Shown here one piece after another: positions 35,106-48,483 of a DNA stretch of 64,000 nt. Location of the stretch: assembly GCA_035772405.1 (NCBI GenBank), contig JAYKKM010000196.1, positions 4,096,501 through 4,160,500 on the forward strand, in the 5' to 3' direction. Under the pieces are notes generated by a model, which was given only the letters and a program-made list of their open reading frames with translations, had not been told where the DNA came from and did no database searches. The position numbers were made by a program, and so were the translations under genes. This stretch comes from Chrysogorgia sp. JL179-B06. Taxonomy: Eukaryota > Cnidaria > Anthozoa > Scleralcyonacea > Chrysogorgiidae. The number at the start of each line of letters is the position of its first letter. Position 1 is the first letter of the stretch.

Positions 35106-35613
35106 AGGACTGATTATACATGGAGCGAATTGGCCCGGTAAGCCGGGTGAGTTTTAATTTGCAATTATACATGGAGCGGGCTGGTCCTGTAAGCCAGGAT
35201 AAGTTTTGAGCTGACCTACATTATTTCAGCCTGAAATTCACAATTATCAAGTAAATACCGCATCATTTGTACAAAGTTTTAATTGTTGTTATTACTGTAG
35301 TTTTAATACACTGTTATTTAATATGTCAATACAATTATTTGTAAGTATATAGTTAATAGACCGTTGATTGTCTTTATATCTAGACGGCGAGAGAATCTTA
35401 ACGAAAGCTAAGACTCGCTATGATTACAAAACAAGTTCGTTTTCAGCCGTATTTGTTAATAAGTTCAAGTAAACGAACGAGTATAGGTATTCGGCCGGAT
35501 CCTGCGGGTGGCCTGCTTTCCATGTAATCGAAATGTTAAAAAACATGCGATATATATATGAAGCGAGCTAGCTTAGTTAACCGGGCCAACTCACTCTCCA
35601 TGTAATCGGCCCC
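35106..35613. mobile_element. Inverted-repeat element, TACATGGAG ends
   Basis: ATTATACATGGAGCGAATTGG at the left and an inverted ACTCTCCATGTAATCGGCCC at the right. The left arm is partly duplicated at 35165. Confidence 0.5.
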
Positions 35614-36245
35614 TAACTGTCTTTTGTTTGTCATCAAATAGCTCAGAAATTTTCCGGGCAATACTTGCTGGTTTGTACCTAAAACATGTAGACCGGCTAA
35701 CCAATCAGCGTGCGTGGATTACGTACAGACCGTTAAATGAATCCAGTCATATAATAAAGTATTATAAAGTGTTGTGCTGTGTAGGCAGAGTAGAAATACA
35801 ACTCGAAAACTCTAAAATATACGGTAAATACCTACCTAAAATGAGCAGGTTTTATGATTGGCAACGAACAAAAGTGGTTATGGTTAGTCATTGTTTATTT
35901 GCTATTGATTCTATTGTTTTATTGTTTTAATCAACCAATCACAAAACTTGTTCATAGGTGGCGACCCAAAATATACTATGAAATAGTTTGTGGGATATTT
36001 AACGTTTTGAGCAAAGGCTCCATTTAGAGTTTTCGATTCATAATAAAGTACTTTATATTGCTTGTTTTTTAAATGCTACATGAAGGTCAAAACTTGGTTA
36101 TATTTTCGTCAGTCCATAATCTTGCTGCGAGGAGCTTTGTAAGATACATGTAAAACATGCAAGAGCGCTTTAACCTAAGGTACGTTTCTTGTATCTTATC
36201 TCGCAACATTAACCGAAGAAGACTGGGAATGGTTTTTAACGCATA

Positions 36246-36769
36246 CCGTAAACTTCCCGAAAATAAGCCTATATAACATATTAGACGAAAAAATCCTTCA
36301 AATAATAAACCCCCAGGGCGAAGCCCGAGTTAACTATAACCTCAAAAAAATTGAGAGAAAATAATCTAATTGTTTTAGTAAAAACAAACTTATGTTTGTT
36401 ATTTCTTCAAATTTATTTCAAAAAATTCAAATTCGACAATTAGATTGCAGCTAGACTAGTAAGTTTTTAATAATAAGGAATAGACGTCAAACACGAGTAA
36501 AGGATTTGTACACATAAGGATATGTTCATGTATCTTTAATATAGACATTACAATGTCACTCGTATACTGAACTATAAGTAAACTGACTAGCTTGACTACA
36601 TATCAATATATAGGTTTTTTGGACGTAGAATCCAATCCAGTAATAAGCCCAAACTATTTTGAAACGCAAAATTATCTCCGATAATAAGCCCCCAACGGAA
36701 TTAAGTCCTTCGAATTTTTGATTATATTGAACAAGTATAACCCCAGGCCTTATTTTCGGAAGTTTACGA
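36246..36769. mobile_element. MITE with CCGTAAACTTCCCGAAAATA ends
   Basis: The inverted end at about 36745-36769 reads TTTTCGGAAGTTTACG. TA flanks both sides. The interior repeats the AATAAGCCC phrase. Confidence 0.65.
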
Positions 36770-37275
36770 TAATTTCTTTCATAAAATATATTACTCGTTG
36801 CAACGTTGATAAAACGTACACAGTAGTTTACACGCTGCAATGGTTCGTGCAACTTGTCTTGCGAGACAAGTTGAACAAAGGAATTACAAGGTTTTTTTTT
36901 ATCTTAACTTTTTAAATAAAAGCCAAAGCTGACCTAAAAATAAAAGAATATGGCTTGGTGAGTTTATAAACTTTGTAAATAATCAGCCGTTCAGGTAGAG
37001 TAACTAACACTGTACATTTTGTAAATATTAGAGTATGATTTGGATTTCGTCGGCTAAATTGGGTGTTGAGGTTTGCTATTTTCCAAATAAAAATCATTGA
37101 TTTTTTAGGTAAAACGTTTTTGGGGGTTAACTCGTGATACCATTGAATTTTACGATGTTACAAGGGAACGTCATCTTTTCATTGAAACATAGCAACCCCT
37201 GACCCAAATATACTCTAATATGGCCTCATAGTAATGTTCTCTGTGATGAAGTCAAAGTCAAAACAATAGAACTTA

Positions 37276-37446
37276 CCCCATTATGACGCATGAACAACTA
37301 GTACTACCAGAATCCTTTTCGGTATATCTTTTTGTGATGTTAAGTCGAGCAATTGTTTTTTTGTTTCCCAGAGGCGTGAGAAAGGAAATCTCGCAAGGAA
37401 TTCTGGTAGTAATAGCCACTAATAGTTCGTACGTCATAATGGGTAA
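37276..37446. mobile_element. Short foldback element, CCCCATTATGACG ends
   Basis: CCCCATTATGACG and CGTCATAATGGG form the ends, and CTACCAGAATCC and GGAATTCTGGTAG lie just inside. The same element is at 39454-39629 in the second duplication copy, and a relative is at 15855-16440. Confidence 0.7.
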
Positions 37447-37618
37447 GGTCTATTGTTCATTTTTATGAAAATGTTAATTTTGTGTAAGACCACACCTTTA
37501 ATAGGGTGCGCATTCTTGTTGGAAAGAAAATTGTCATATGAAATAGTGTTTTGTCATTTATTATGAGACAGATGGTACCAAGTGGATGTTTTTTTTGTTT
37601 TTTTATGACTCGATATAT

Positions 37619-38772
37619 GAACCTTATACTAACTGAAATACTAACCCTGTCAGTATTAGGGTTAGTATTTCAGTTAGTTTTAGGTAATGGTTTGTATTAG
37701 GGTTAGTATCTGGGTTAGTATAAGGTATTAGTCAGTATTAGGGTTAGTATTTGAGTTAGTATAAGGTATTGGTCAGTATTAGGGTTAGTATTTCAGTTAG
37801 TATAGGGTATTGGTCAGTATTAGGGTTAGTATTTGAGTTAGTATAAGGTATTGGTTTGTATTAGGGTTAGTATTTCAGTTGGTATAAGGTATTGGTCAGT
37901 ATTATCGTTAGTATTCCAGTTAGTATAAGGTATTGGTAAGTATTAGGGTTGTATTTCAGTTAGTATAAGGTATTGGTTTGTATTAGGTTAGTATTTGAGT
38001 TAGTATAAGGTATTGATAAGTATTAGGGTTGTATTTCAGTTAGTATAAGGTATTGGTCAGTATTATCGTTAGTATCTGGGTTAGTATAAGGTATTAGTCA
38101 GTATTAGGGTTAGTATTTGAGTTAGTATAAGGTATTGGTCAGTATTAGGGTTAGTATTTCAGTTAGTATAGGGTATTGGTCAGTATTAGGGTTAGTATTT
38201 GAGTTAGTATAAGGTATTGGTTTGTATTAGGGTTAGTATTTCAGTTGGTATAAGGTATTGGTCAGTATTATCGTTAGTATTTCAGTTAGTATAAGGTATT
38301 GGTAAGTATTAGGGTTGTATTTCAGTTGGTATAAGGTATTGGTTTGTATTAGGTTAGTATTTGAGTTAGTATAAGGTATTGATAAGTATTAGGGTTGTAT
38401 TTCAGTTAGTATAAGATATTGGTCAGTATTATCGTTATTATCTGGGTTAGTATAAGGTATTAGTCAGTATTAGGGATAGTATTTGAGTTAGTATAAGGTA
38501 TTGGTCAGTATTAGGGTTAGTATTTCAGTTAGTATAGGGTATTGGTCAGTATTAGGGTTAGTATTTGAGTTAGTATAAGGTATTGGTTTGTATTAGGGTT
38601 AGTATTTCAGTTGGTATAAGGTATTGGTCAGTATTATCGTTAGTATTTCAGTTAGTATAAGGTATTGGTCAGTATTATCGTTAGTATCTGGGTTAGTATA
38701 AGGTATTGGTCGGTATTAGGGTTAGTATTTGAGTTAGTATAAGGTATTGGTTTGTATTAGGGTTAGTATATG
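37619..38772 (+). repeat. TTAGGG-containing satellite, array 1
   Basis: Units read GTATTAGGGTTAGTATTTCA plus GTTAGTATAAGGTATTGGTC, with variants (GAGTTAG, ATCGTTAG). Blocks of several units repeat as higher-order units, for example 37700-38060 against 38070-38430. Confidence 0.9.
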
Positions 38773-39335
38773 AGTGCGTTCATAATATTGAAACGATTTG
38801 AGGTTATTTTCTCAAATGTGTTAATGTGACCGCGTTTTCCTGCATGGCCGCCATGGTTGTCGTCATTTGTAAAAAGAAGCTCAAACAACCTTAAATTTAT
38901 TATTTTGCTATCATATTATGTGAGTGTCTTATTTAGTGTTGTATTTATTAAGGTTTGATCAAAATAGACAGAATCTTACTTTAGTATTTCGGAATAACCT
39001 CGAACGAATGCACGCATCGGAAAAAGATAGCAATTTTAACTTGTTGTAAGAATTACGTTATCAATGTGGTGTTAAATTTGCATTTGACTAGATTTTTCCC
39101 AGTCAAGGTAAGACGATTCAATTTTGTTATTGCTTCCATAAACTACTGATGTAGAATACAGCCGTTGGGTTAGGGTTAGCCAATCAGATGGCTCAAATTA
39201 GACGTCGCATGGAAAGTGATGCCAAATAAATTTCTGCCGCGACATGTAGTAAGATTCACGAAGCACATATATACCTAATCACGGGTCACGAAAATTCTCT
39301 TCCCCCCCCCCCCCCTAAATATGCAGATATACCTT

Positions 39336-42292
39336 CAACACGTCATCTTTTCATTGAAACATAACAACCCCTGACCCAAATATACTCTAATATGGCCTCA
39401 TAGTAATGTTCTCTGTGATGAAGTCAAAGTCAAAACAATAGAACTTTCAACTTACCCCATTATGACGCATGAACAACTAGTACTACCAGAATCCTTTTCG
39501 GTATATCTTTTTGTGATGTTAAGGCGAGCAATTGTTTTTCGTTTCCCAGAGGCGTGAGAAAGGAAATCTCGCAAGGAATTCTGGTAGTAATAGCCACTAA
39601 TAGATTCGTACGTCATAATGGTAAGGTCTATTGTTCATTTTTATGAAAATGTTAATTTTGTGTAAGACCACACCTTTAATAGGGTGCGCATTCTTGTTGG
39701 AAAGAAAATTGAGAAAATTGTCATGAAATAGTGTTTTGTCATTTATTATGAGACAGATGGTACCAAGTGGATGGTTTTTTGGTTTTATTATGACTCGATA
39801 TATGAACCTTATACTAACTGAAATACTAACCCTGTCAGTATTAGGGTTAGTATTTCAGTTAGTATAAGGTAATGGTTTGTATTAGGGTTAGTATCTGGGT
39901 TAGTATAAGGTATTAGTCAGTATTAGGGTTAGTATTTGAGTTAGTATAAGGTATTGGTCAGTATTAGGGTAAGTATTTCAGTTAGTATAGGGTATTGGTC
40001 AGTATTAGGGTTAGTATTTGAGTTAGTATAAGGTATTGGTTTGTATTAGGGTTAGTATTTCAGTTGGTATAAGGTATTGGTCAGTATTATCGTTAGTATT
40101 TCAGTTAGTATAAGGTATTGGTAAGTATTAGGGTTGTATTTCAGTTAGTATAAGGTATTGGTTTGTATTAGGTTAGTATTTGAGTTAGTATAAGGTATTG
40201 ATAAGTATTAGGGTTGTATTTCAGTTAGTATAAGGTATTGGTCAGTATTATCGTTAGTATCTGGGTTAGTATAAGGTATTAGTCAGTATTAGGGTTGTAT
40301 TTCAGTTAGTATAAGGTATTGGTCAGTATTATGGTTAGTATTATCGTTAGTATAAGGTATTGGTCAGTATTATCGTTTATATTTGAGTTAGTATAAGGTA
40401 TTGGTCAGTATTAGGGTTGTATTTCAGTTAGTATAAGGTATTGGTCAGTATTATCGTTAGTATTCAGTTAGTATAAGGTATTGGTCAGTATTAGGGTTGT
40501 ATTTGAGTTAGTATAAGGTATTGCTTTGTATTAGCGTTAGTATTTGAGTTAGTATAAGGTATGGCCGGGTCAGTATTAAGTTAGTATTTGAGTTAAAATA
40601 AGGTATTGGTCAGTATTATCGTTAGAATTTCAGTTAGTATAAGGTGTTGGTCAGTATTATCGTTAGTATAAGGTATTGGTCAGTATTATCGTTAGTATTT
40701 CAGTTAGTATAATGTATTGGTCAGTATTAGGGTTGTATTTCAGTTAGTATAATGTATTGGTTTGTATTATCGTTAGTATTTCAGTTAGTATAAGGTATTG
40801 GTCAGTATTAGGGTTGTATTTCAGTTAGTATAAGGTATTGGTCAGTATTAGGTTAGTATTTGAGTTAGTATAAGGTATTGGTCAGTATTATTGTTAGAAT
40901 TTCAGTTAGTATAAGTTAGTATAAGTATAAGGTATTGGTCAGTATTATCGTTAGTATTTGAGTTAGTATAAGGTATTGGTTTGTATTAGGGTTAGTATTT
41001 AAGTTAGTATAAGGTATTGGTTTGTATTAGGGTTAGTATTTTAGTATAAGGTATGGGTCAGTATTAGGGTTAGTATTTGAGTTAGTATAAGGTATTGGTT
41101 TGTATTATCGTTGGTATTTCAGTATTAGGGTTGTATTTCATTTTGCATAAGGTATTGGTTTGTATTAGCGTTAGTATTTCAGTAAGTATAAGGAATTGGT
41201 CAGTATTAGGGTTAGTATTTCAGTTAGTATAAGGAATTGGTCAGTATTAGTATTTAAGTTAGTATAAGGTATTGGTCAGTATTAGGGCTAATTTTTCAGT
41301 TAGTATAAGGTATTGGTCAGTATTATCGTTAGTATTTCAGTTAGTATAAGGTATTGGTCGGTATTAGGGTTAGTATTTGAGTTAGTATAAGGTATTGGTT
41401 TGTATTAGGGTTAGTATATGAGTGCGTTCATAATATTGAAACGAAATATTAAATTTAAGGCTGCCAAGTAATTTTGAGGTTATTTTCTCAAATGTGTTAA
41501 TGTTACCGCGTTTTCCTGCATGGCCGCCATGGTTGTCGTCATTTGTAAAAAGAAGCTCAAACAACCTTAAATTTATTATTTTGCTATCATATTATGTGAG
41601 TGTCTTATTTAGTGTTGTATTTATTAAGGTTTGATCAAAATAGACAGAATCTTACTTTAGTATTTCGGAATAACCTCGAACGAATGCACGCATCGGAAAA
41701 AGATAGCAATTTTAACTTGTTGTAAGAATTACGTTATCAATGTGGTGTTAAATTTGCATTTGACTAGATTTTTCCCAGTCAAGGTAAGACGATTCAATTT
41801 TGTTATTGCTTCCATAAACTACTGATGTAGAATACAGCCGTTGGGTTAGGGTTAGCCAATCAGATGGCTCAAATTAGACGTCCCATGGAAAGTGATGCCA
41901 AATAAATTTCTGCCGCGACATGTAGTAATTTAAAATTCAAAATAGTATAACGCGTGATAACTGCCGGCAAAATTCAGAACTTTGATTTTCTTAATTAAAG
42001 TCACGGTAAATATGATAGCGGTAATCATCAGCGAAATCAAGCGAGGTGTTACGAAGAAAGATCAAGGAAGTTTATTGATCAATTGACCTTTATTGGGGTC
42101 GAAGAATGCAGAAATTCAAAATTTAAGGTAAAATATCGGTCAAATCACAGTTTTCAAGCAAGCTTTTCACGACTCACGGAAACATCAATTTAATCACGAT
42201 TCACATGCAGAACAGTATTAAAGATTCACGATATGAATTAAAGATTCACGAAGCACAATACTTATAATCACGGGTCACGAAAATTATGCGCA
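39336..42292. repeat. Segmental tandem duplication, copy 2
   Basis: It has the same block order as copy 1, with a longer satellite (39806-41418) and a fuller tail ending in GATTCACGAAGCAC and ATCACGGGTCACGAAAATT. Unique parts of the two copies are almost identical, so the duplication is recent. Confidence 0.85.
39806..41418 (+). repeat. TTAGGG-containing satellite, array 2
   Basis: The same unit family as array 1. The first 460 bases follow array 1 closely; later units are more degenerate (ATCGTTAG dominates from about 40330). Confidence 0.9.
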
Positions 42293-44540
42293 GTGAGAAT
42301 GCAATCACCCAATTGCAGATAGGAAATTTTGAGTGTAAGAATATATACATTTTAAGACCAAACCGAGACCAGGAACAAGGTATACTCGCATAAGAAATTC
42401 GTCCGAATGGAAAGGCCGCCTAAATGGGAAACTCGTTCGAATAAAAGTTGTGTAGTAAAAGTTACTTCAGAATACCGAAAACTCCTTCAAACGAAAATAC
42501 CTTAAAAGGAATAACCGCCGAAAATCAAAGTTCTGAATTTTGGACGCGTCAGTCATTTTTGTCACGACCAATCGACGGCGTCATAGCCGTCATAGTTTCA
42601 GCTATACTTATGAATTGTAGAATTTGTGAACCAATAATATGCAGCGGTGAAAGAAAACTTTATTAAATAAAATAAATGTTGATCTTGTGGTGCGTTGTTA
42701 ATTGAATTTGGTGTAAGATTTGTATGGTTGCATTTCAAGTATGTTCGAGCAACATAATAGGAGGAATTTCCGTATCATGCAGGGCCATGCCCCAGCCGAC
42801 GGTGTAACTTATCCTATTTTTTTATAGCAAAACTTTAGAAATACAGCAGTGAAATATATTATAACTTATTGGATTCGTCCGAGCCCAATATTACAAAATA
42901 TTTAAGTCGAGAATTCAATATTTTGTATTACTTATTTAAAATAATTCGTGATCGCTGATTGGCTAACAGCCAACGGTGAAATCGTCATATCAACTCATTG
43001 CCCTACCAAATATGGAGTTGTGCAATGGTGTAATATGACAAAAGATTATTGCACGATAATTGACGTCACCTATATGTAAAACTAATATTGCACGCTATGA
43101 TGTTTTTCCAATGATGCAGGACGAAAGTTGATTGCCTCAGTAAAACACAAATGGCTTCCTCAAAGGAATGGTTTTTAAATAAATTATTTTAAATAAATAA
43201 TAAAACAATTATTGAATTTGGTTTTCACATGATAAGAATTATCAAGGCCGGCCTCAGTTTGTGTTATCCGCCTCAGCTTTCGGCCTCATTCAATAATTGA
43301 TAAATATTGGGCGAAAATGAATCAATAGGTATTTTATTATATCGAACAAAACACACGTTGCTTCACATATGAACAATGCGTGTTAACAGTGCAATATGCT
43401 GTCCAATATGTACCTGTCTTACATCGCAAAATATTGGGCTGTCACTTGATACCAATAAAGACAGTTGATTGGTGGATTATATAATAAAGGAAAATATGTA
43501 GCAGTTATAGCCTCCTTCGCAGGCATCACCGCGCTCCACTGAACCGAGTTGTTCCGGCAGGAGGGATAGACGCGGGGGACTGGGGCGGGAAATAAAATAG
43601 CAGTTAAAGAGTGAGTGTTAGGGTAGTGCTTTGCGCGCTTATGTTTTTGTTTTCATACGAATTGTTGCAGGTGAACTCTAGATTTATTTGGAAATGTTGA
43701 AATTGGAGTACGATCCTGACTACGGGACGTTACGAAGTTAATGTTCAAGACGATTTGAACAGTTGCGGTTCGCTTGTTTGTGAACCACTGTGGGCCACGC
43801 ACAACGCCGTTTCTGACGAACAAGCTGGCCCGGATGGCTTTAGTTCCTGAATCTTTGCAAATTCAAATGAACAAAACATCAGAAGAAACAAAATATATTT
43901 ATTTACTAGTCACTCATCAAACACTTCCATTCGCAAACTTATTCGCGCTGTTTCAGCAGCATAACCCGGCCTTCCACGCTTCGGAGGCGAAGCGCTCGTA
44001 GCAGCTTCTATGTATCGAAAAGATTACTATAGTAAATGATAAATTTTACGAAAAATATCACAATAATTGATCACTCAGATATATTTACTTCTTAGAAAAC
44101 TTGAAAATGGATAATTTATAAGAAGGATTGATCAAATATCGACGGATTCGTTTGTGAACTGAAATAGCCGCGTCCCATAAAATGGCCGCCCTGACACTCA
44201 CTCTTTAATATATAGGAACAATTTAAGTCAACCATGCTCCTTGACAACCTCGCACTCGCGGAGATAAGATTCTAGATACGAAGTTCGCTCCTTGATGATG
44301 TTACGTCCATTTCCCCACTCATCATCATAACCATCCTCGATTGTTAGTGTGTATACCGATACACTCAAACTGTTTCTCTTTCAAGTGCCTGATTTTAAAC
44401 AAACAGGCGTATGAATACATGACAACCCTTACAAAATCTTCATAGATAAATAAGTGCATGGCTAGATTGCAGAGCAATCATGGCCACCATTGAAAAAACC
44501 TGAAACTTTATTTTACTAAATAGTGATTTCTTAATGATAT
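42293..44540. other. No gene recognised
   Basis: The stretch is AT-rich with short frames (42448-42666, 43774-44001) that show no family signal. The repeat phrase GCCTCCTTCGCAGGC is at about 43512, and a small inverted pair on AATTATCAAGGCCGGCC lies near 43235. Confidence 0.4.
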
Positions 44541-44647
44541 TTAAGGAGGAAAATCGAGCTCCCATACAACTTGATCCAACTCCTTCTTAACCTCCGGCCT
44601 GAGGTGTTGGCTCTGGTAATACCATAGTGCATCTCCCCCCTTCTGAT
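44541..44647 (-). CDS. Unknown gene, last exon
   Basis: The acceptor TTTCTTTCAG precedes two bases that complete the split codon (to Tyr with exon 1) and 34 further sense codons. The product ends VVWELDFPP. The exact phase match to exon 1 and the strong pyrimidine tract are the support. Confidence 0.58.
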
Positions 44648-45721
44648 CTGAAAGAAAAAAATTAGAATCCGAATTGAAACGTAATGACGAGGAAGTGGAA
44701 AGGTAGACAGAAAGACCACCTGAACCACAATTTATTCACGTACTACTTTCCTTTGTCGAGGACAAATACTTTTAAACTATAGTATTTTCATTTACATCCG
44801 CAGGACAAGACATTGGCGATGATGAATTATCGTCTTCGTTTGGCCGAAAGCAAAACTGATTTCATCCTTGTTTGACCAAAGCTTTAATGTATTGTATCAT
44901 GTGTGCTAGAAATATCCGGTCTTTATATGAGTAAGACGCAAAAGCAATCACAAAGAGGTGTTTATTGTGTTAGGCTGTTCACTAACAATTGGCACTATTT
45001 TTGTGTTTTAGCGGCCTGGCCCTCAACAATAACACTTCGTTAACATTCTAATAATCTAATTTACCATGCATTTATTAAATTCACTCTATTTGCTTGTCAA
45101 CAGTATATGCAGTCGACAAGACAATCCAGACTTACAAGACAATTGAGACTGTCTAAGACAATTAAGACAATTGAGGCTGTAATTTATATGAGCCGGGCTA
45201 TCCCGGGCTGAGTTTTGTCACGAAAATCTTTTCTCGACCCAAAAAACGGATCATTTGAATTAACTTTATGCTCTTCCTACAGCCAAACTAAACCAGTTCT
45301 GCTTTGAAATATCATAATTTTGGATATCTACGGTAGCTGTGATAAGAACTTCGTTAAGCGAATCAGCATCATATAAACGCCCCTTATAAAAATTACAGGA
45401 CAATATAGATTTACAGCACAATTTAGACTTACATTTCGATCCTCTGATTTCCCACGTGAATTCCTCGTATTTCTCCAAAACAGATGCTTTGATTGATGAA
45501 CAGTGGAGATAAACACGTTGAAGGAACCCCGACTTAACCATTCTCCTACCTTCGGTTTTAACTAGCATACAAAACGAACCACGAACTCCCAAGGATTTTC
45601 TGATTATAGCGGCAACTTCCTCGGAAGATGCCTGTCGCGGAACGCAGATCTCTTTGTCATGGCCGTCACACAACACTGTTAGCAAGATGTTCTTATCAGA
45701 TCTACGAGCGTGATTTCCCAT
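44541..45721 (-). CDS. Two-exon gene, 131-residue protein of unknown function
   Basis: I do not recognise this gene. The first exon (45721 down to 45433, from MGNHARRSDK) ends in phase 1 at a strong donor, AAAT|GTAAGTCT. The second exon (44647 down to 44541) has a good acceptor, TTTTTTCTTTCAG, and starts in the matching phase. It encodes QKGGDALWYYQSQHLRPEVK, then KELDQVVWELDFPP and a stop. Residues about 11-60 (LLTVLCDGHDKEICVPRQAS onward) look like a small beta-grasp or ubiquitin-like fold by pattern only. No signal peptide or membrane segment is visible. If the donor is ignored the first exon stays open to a 151-residue product. An upstream ATG at 45768 opens a 29-codon overlapping frame that could reduce translation or mean that the start is wrong. 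Confidence 0.6.
45433..45721 (-). CDS. Unknown gene, exon 1 (96 codons plus 1 base)
   Basis: It starts at MGNHARRSDK and runs to EFTWEIRGSK, then one base before GTAAGT. Codon content is mixed and free of repeats, unlike the surrounding DNA. The Met-Gly-Asn start lacks the Ser/Thr at position 6 usual for N-myristoylation. Confidence 0.6.
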
Positions 45722-45768
45722 CTCTTAGCAATATCTGCTTGAAGCCTTGAATCACTCTGCTTGTCCAT

Positions 45769-47536
45769 GCGTGTGAGTTTATTTCTACTAAATATACAGT
45801 TCAGCCTCGCAGCTTAATTAAAAGTCATCACACAACGAGGATAGGATTCTAGTATTTGCTTGTGGTATTAATAAAAAATCCAAAATAAACTGTTCGTATA
45901 GATGTTGAAGTAATATAGACTGTTTCCAAGGTAATATATTTCTGCATCTTAAACGATTCTATTGTCGTAAGTTAATTGAATAATTGTTGGTCTTAGTACA
46001 GGTTACTTATTTTTGGTAAGTTTGATCTGAATTGTAGTCTTAAATTTGGAAGAGTTCAAACATGAGAAAGAGTTCTTTCTCCGAGTTCAAAACACCGAGA
46101 AGCAAGTTGCAAAAACGATGCAAAGCATTTTTATCGCTCTTCCAGACGTTTTGTATTACGTACTTTTTATTGTTTCGTACAAATCATATAATAACACATT
46201 TTGTTGAATTATAGGTATATTGCTGATTTATAGTTTTCTAATTACTAATTTTAATGATGTTCTCGTTCAAAGGGGCAGTAACATCCATTTCCTCACGTTC
46301 ATTTTTAACTCGTGGATATGCGAAGCATAGACCTCTTTCATAATGGCGGCCAGTCTAAATATTCTTTTATATGCATGCAAATTAGCCTTTCTGGCCTCGG
46401 TACAAAGCGAAGATTCTTTGGAATTACAGACACACGAACGAGGTCAGAAAGGATAATTTAATTTGGGTGCCGGCCCATTGTGAGAGGTCTATAGGAACGA
46501 GTTATTGCAGTGAGGCGATTGTATCACTCACTCGCTCGCTTATGGCCGTTAGCGATCGGGAACCAATCGGTACAGTATCGGATCCCTTGGCGTCATGAAT
46601 GATCAGGTTTCGCGCTCAGTAAAATAACAGTGGTTAGATTATGGTTAAATATTTGAAGTGAGTAAATCTAGTGAAAGTAAAAACCGACGTAGCAGAATGT
46701 CTCACCGAACTGGTGGAGCTCAACATCTTGGCAACGGATGTAATAAGACGCTGATAGATCTAATCCACCTTTTTCACACTGGCACTGCGTCTCCAGAAAG
46801 TCAACAAAGTAGAGAGACCACTGACAGGGGCCGGGATACACGTTTCAAAAATAGCAACTTTTCCTACAAACAAACGAAACATAATAGCTTCGGACTCTGA
46901 TGATATAAGAAGTCAAAATGGTTAAAAATTATCGATATCCAAGTCGATTAGAGACAGAAATAAATAAATTTTCGCAACTTTCTCGAAACTCTTTTATTAC
47001 CACGACAGTAATAGTCTCCTCTAGCGAAGGAGTAGCACAAACAGAAAAATTATCGAGACGTACAATTTGATTTGTTTTGAAATACATGCAGGAAATGTAT
47101 CAGTCATATATGTTAGATTTGCGTAAATTTCCACGTAGGCTTACACACAGTATTGGAAATCAGCCTTGAAATGGTTCTCCGATGAAAAAAGATACGTTCT
47201 TGTTATCAAATTATATTAAAATTATTACTACAATTAGTAATTAAGAGAAATTTCATCTCAAAATTCGTTGAAAAAGAGCTGGTGGTATTTTACGTGTGAA
47301 ACGTCGATTTTGAAAATTAGCAAGGTGGATTAAAAGGCAGGTTATGACGTCATGGCCTCAAGAACAACAATTCAAAGCCATGTTTGTTATGACGTCAAAA
47401 GCAGTCTCGACTCATTCTTTCTAAACTCGGCCATTTGAATGGAGCTTCCTAAAATGCAAACTTTACACATAAGATACAACCAACGAATTTTGAAATGAAA
47501 CTTTGCACGATTACTAATTGTCATGACTTATTTTTA
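45769..47536. other. Intergenic, no gene recognised
   Basis: It contains short repeat fragments, among them the phrase GAGTTCAAAACACCGAGAAG at about 46080 (family seen at 32080 and 32780) and a TTCTCCGATGAAAAAA end at about 47180. The frame at 46658-46900 has no recognisable features. Confidence 0.4.
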
Positions 47537-48205
47537 ACCACCCCCAAAACAAGCGTTACCTAAATGAAAGCTCTTTGTCACCTTACATGAGAATGGATAT
47601 TAGTTTTCTTCTAAGTTTAGTTTTAGAAAAATTTGGCTTTGTTTAACGTATTTTTGGTAAATTGAAGGCCGCGCCATATCTGTTATGATTGCGGGCGAAT
47701 GCGGTCGCTCCCGTTTTTGACGTCATTGAGTGATAGAAACATGCGAATAGAAATCTGCACAATATACTAAAACCACGCTATTGTCGGGGAAGGCTAAAAG
47801 GGATGACTCAAAAGGACCTTTCTGTTTTTTTCTGTTTTTTATTTTTCGTTAGGTTATGGATAGCTACGGTTAGGATTAAGGTTAGGGTTAGGATTGAGAT
47901 TAGGGTTAGGATTAGTAGTTCTAAAATTTGAGTCATCCCTTTTAGCCTTCACCGCTATTGTCATGCTATTGTGAAGGGTTTCTTTGTATAGTGTTTCTAT
48001 CACTCAATGACGTCAAAAAATAATGGGATCAACCACATTCGCCCGCAATCAGAACAAATATGGCGGCCTTTACCAAAAATACGATAAACAAAGCCAAATT
48101 TCTCTCAAACTAAAACGATAAGAAGAAAACTAATACCTATTCTCATGTAAGGCGACAAAGAACTTTCATCTAAGCAACACTTGTTTTGAGGGTGGAGTGT
48201 CCCTT
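47537..48205. mobile_element. Foldback element with a nested one
   Basis: Arms of about 230 bases carry CAAAGCCAAATTT and complement. At 47788-47951 a nested element has ends AAGGCTAAAAGGGATGACTC and complement, with a GGGTTAGG-rich interior. Confidence 0.65.
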
Positions 48206-48483
48206 TATTATTATTTTTTATGACATACAACACCGTAAATTATGTGTTCTAGTGAATGGACAATGTAACATTGACATGCGACGATTGATTAGCTAAATAA
48301 GCTAATCAAAGCGTACCGAAAAAGAATACGAAACATCCATTGTTACAAACCAAAGCTTAGTGCAAAATTAAAAGTGCATTCATCACAAAAACTTTGCACA
48401 CGGTTAAGATTTATTTTTGGGTCTTTAAAAAGACAAATACTACGTGCAGATTTTTCGACTCAACCGTGCCATTATTCTTCTCA

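Larger units (their letters stand above)
37165..39316. repeat. Segmental tandem duplication, copy 1
   Basis: The order is a lead sequence (CGTCATCTTTTCATTGAAAC), a small foldback (37276-37446), the 37-44-bp satellite (37619-38772), a unique tail (from ATGAGTGCGTTCATAATATT), then GATTCACGAAGCAC and a poly-C. Copy 2 repeats the same order from 39336. The tail here lacks about 290 bases present in copy 2. Confidence 0.85.

Noticed and set aside
35628..36915. Frames of 65-100 codons on both strands
   Set aside because: They overlap MITE sequence and show no family signal.
37619..41418. Telomere
   Set aside because: TTAGGG occurs once per 37-44-base unit with other sequence between and unique DNA on both sides.
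42448..44001. Small + strand frames at 42448-42666 and 43774-44001
   Set aside because: No recognisable motif, no clear splice sites, and lengths expected by chance.
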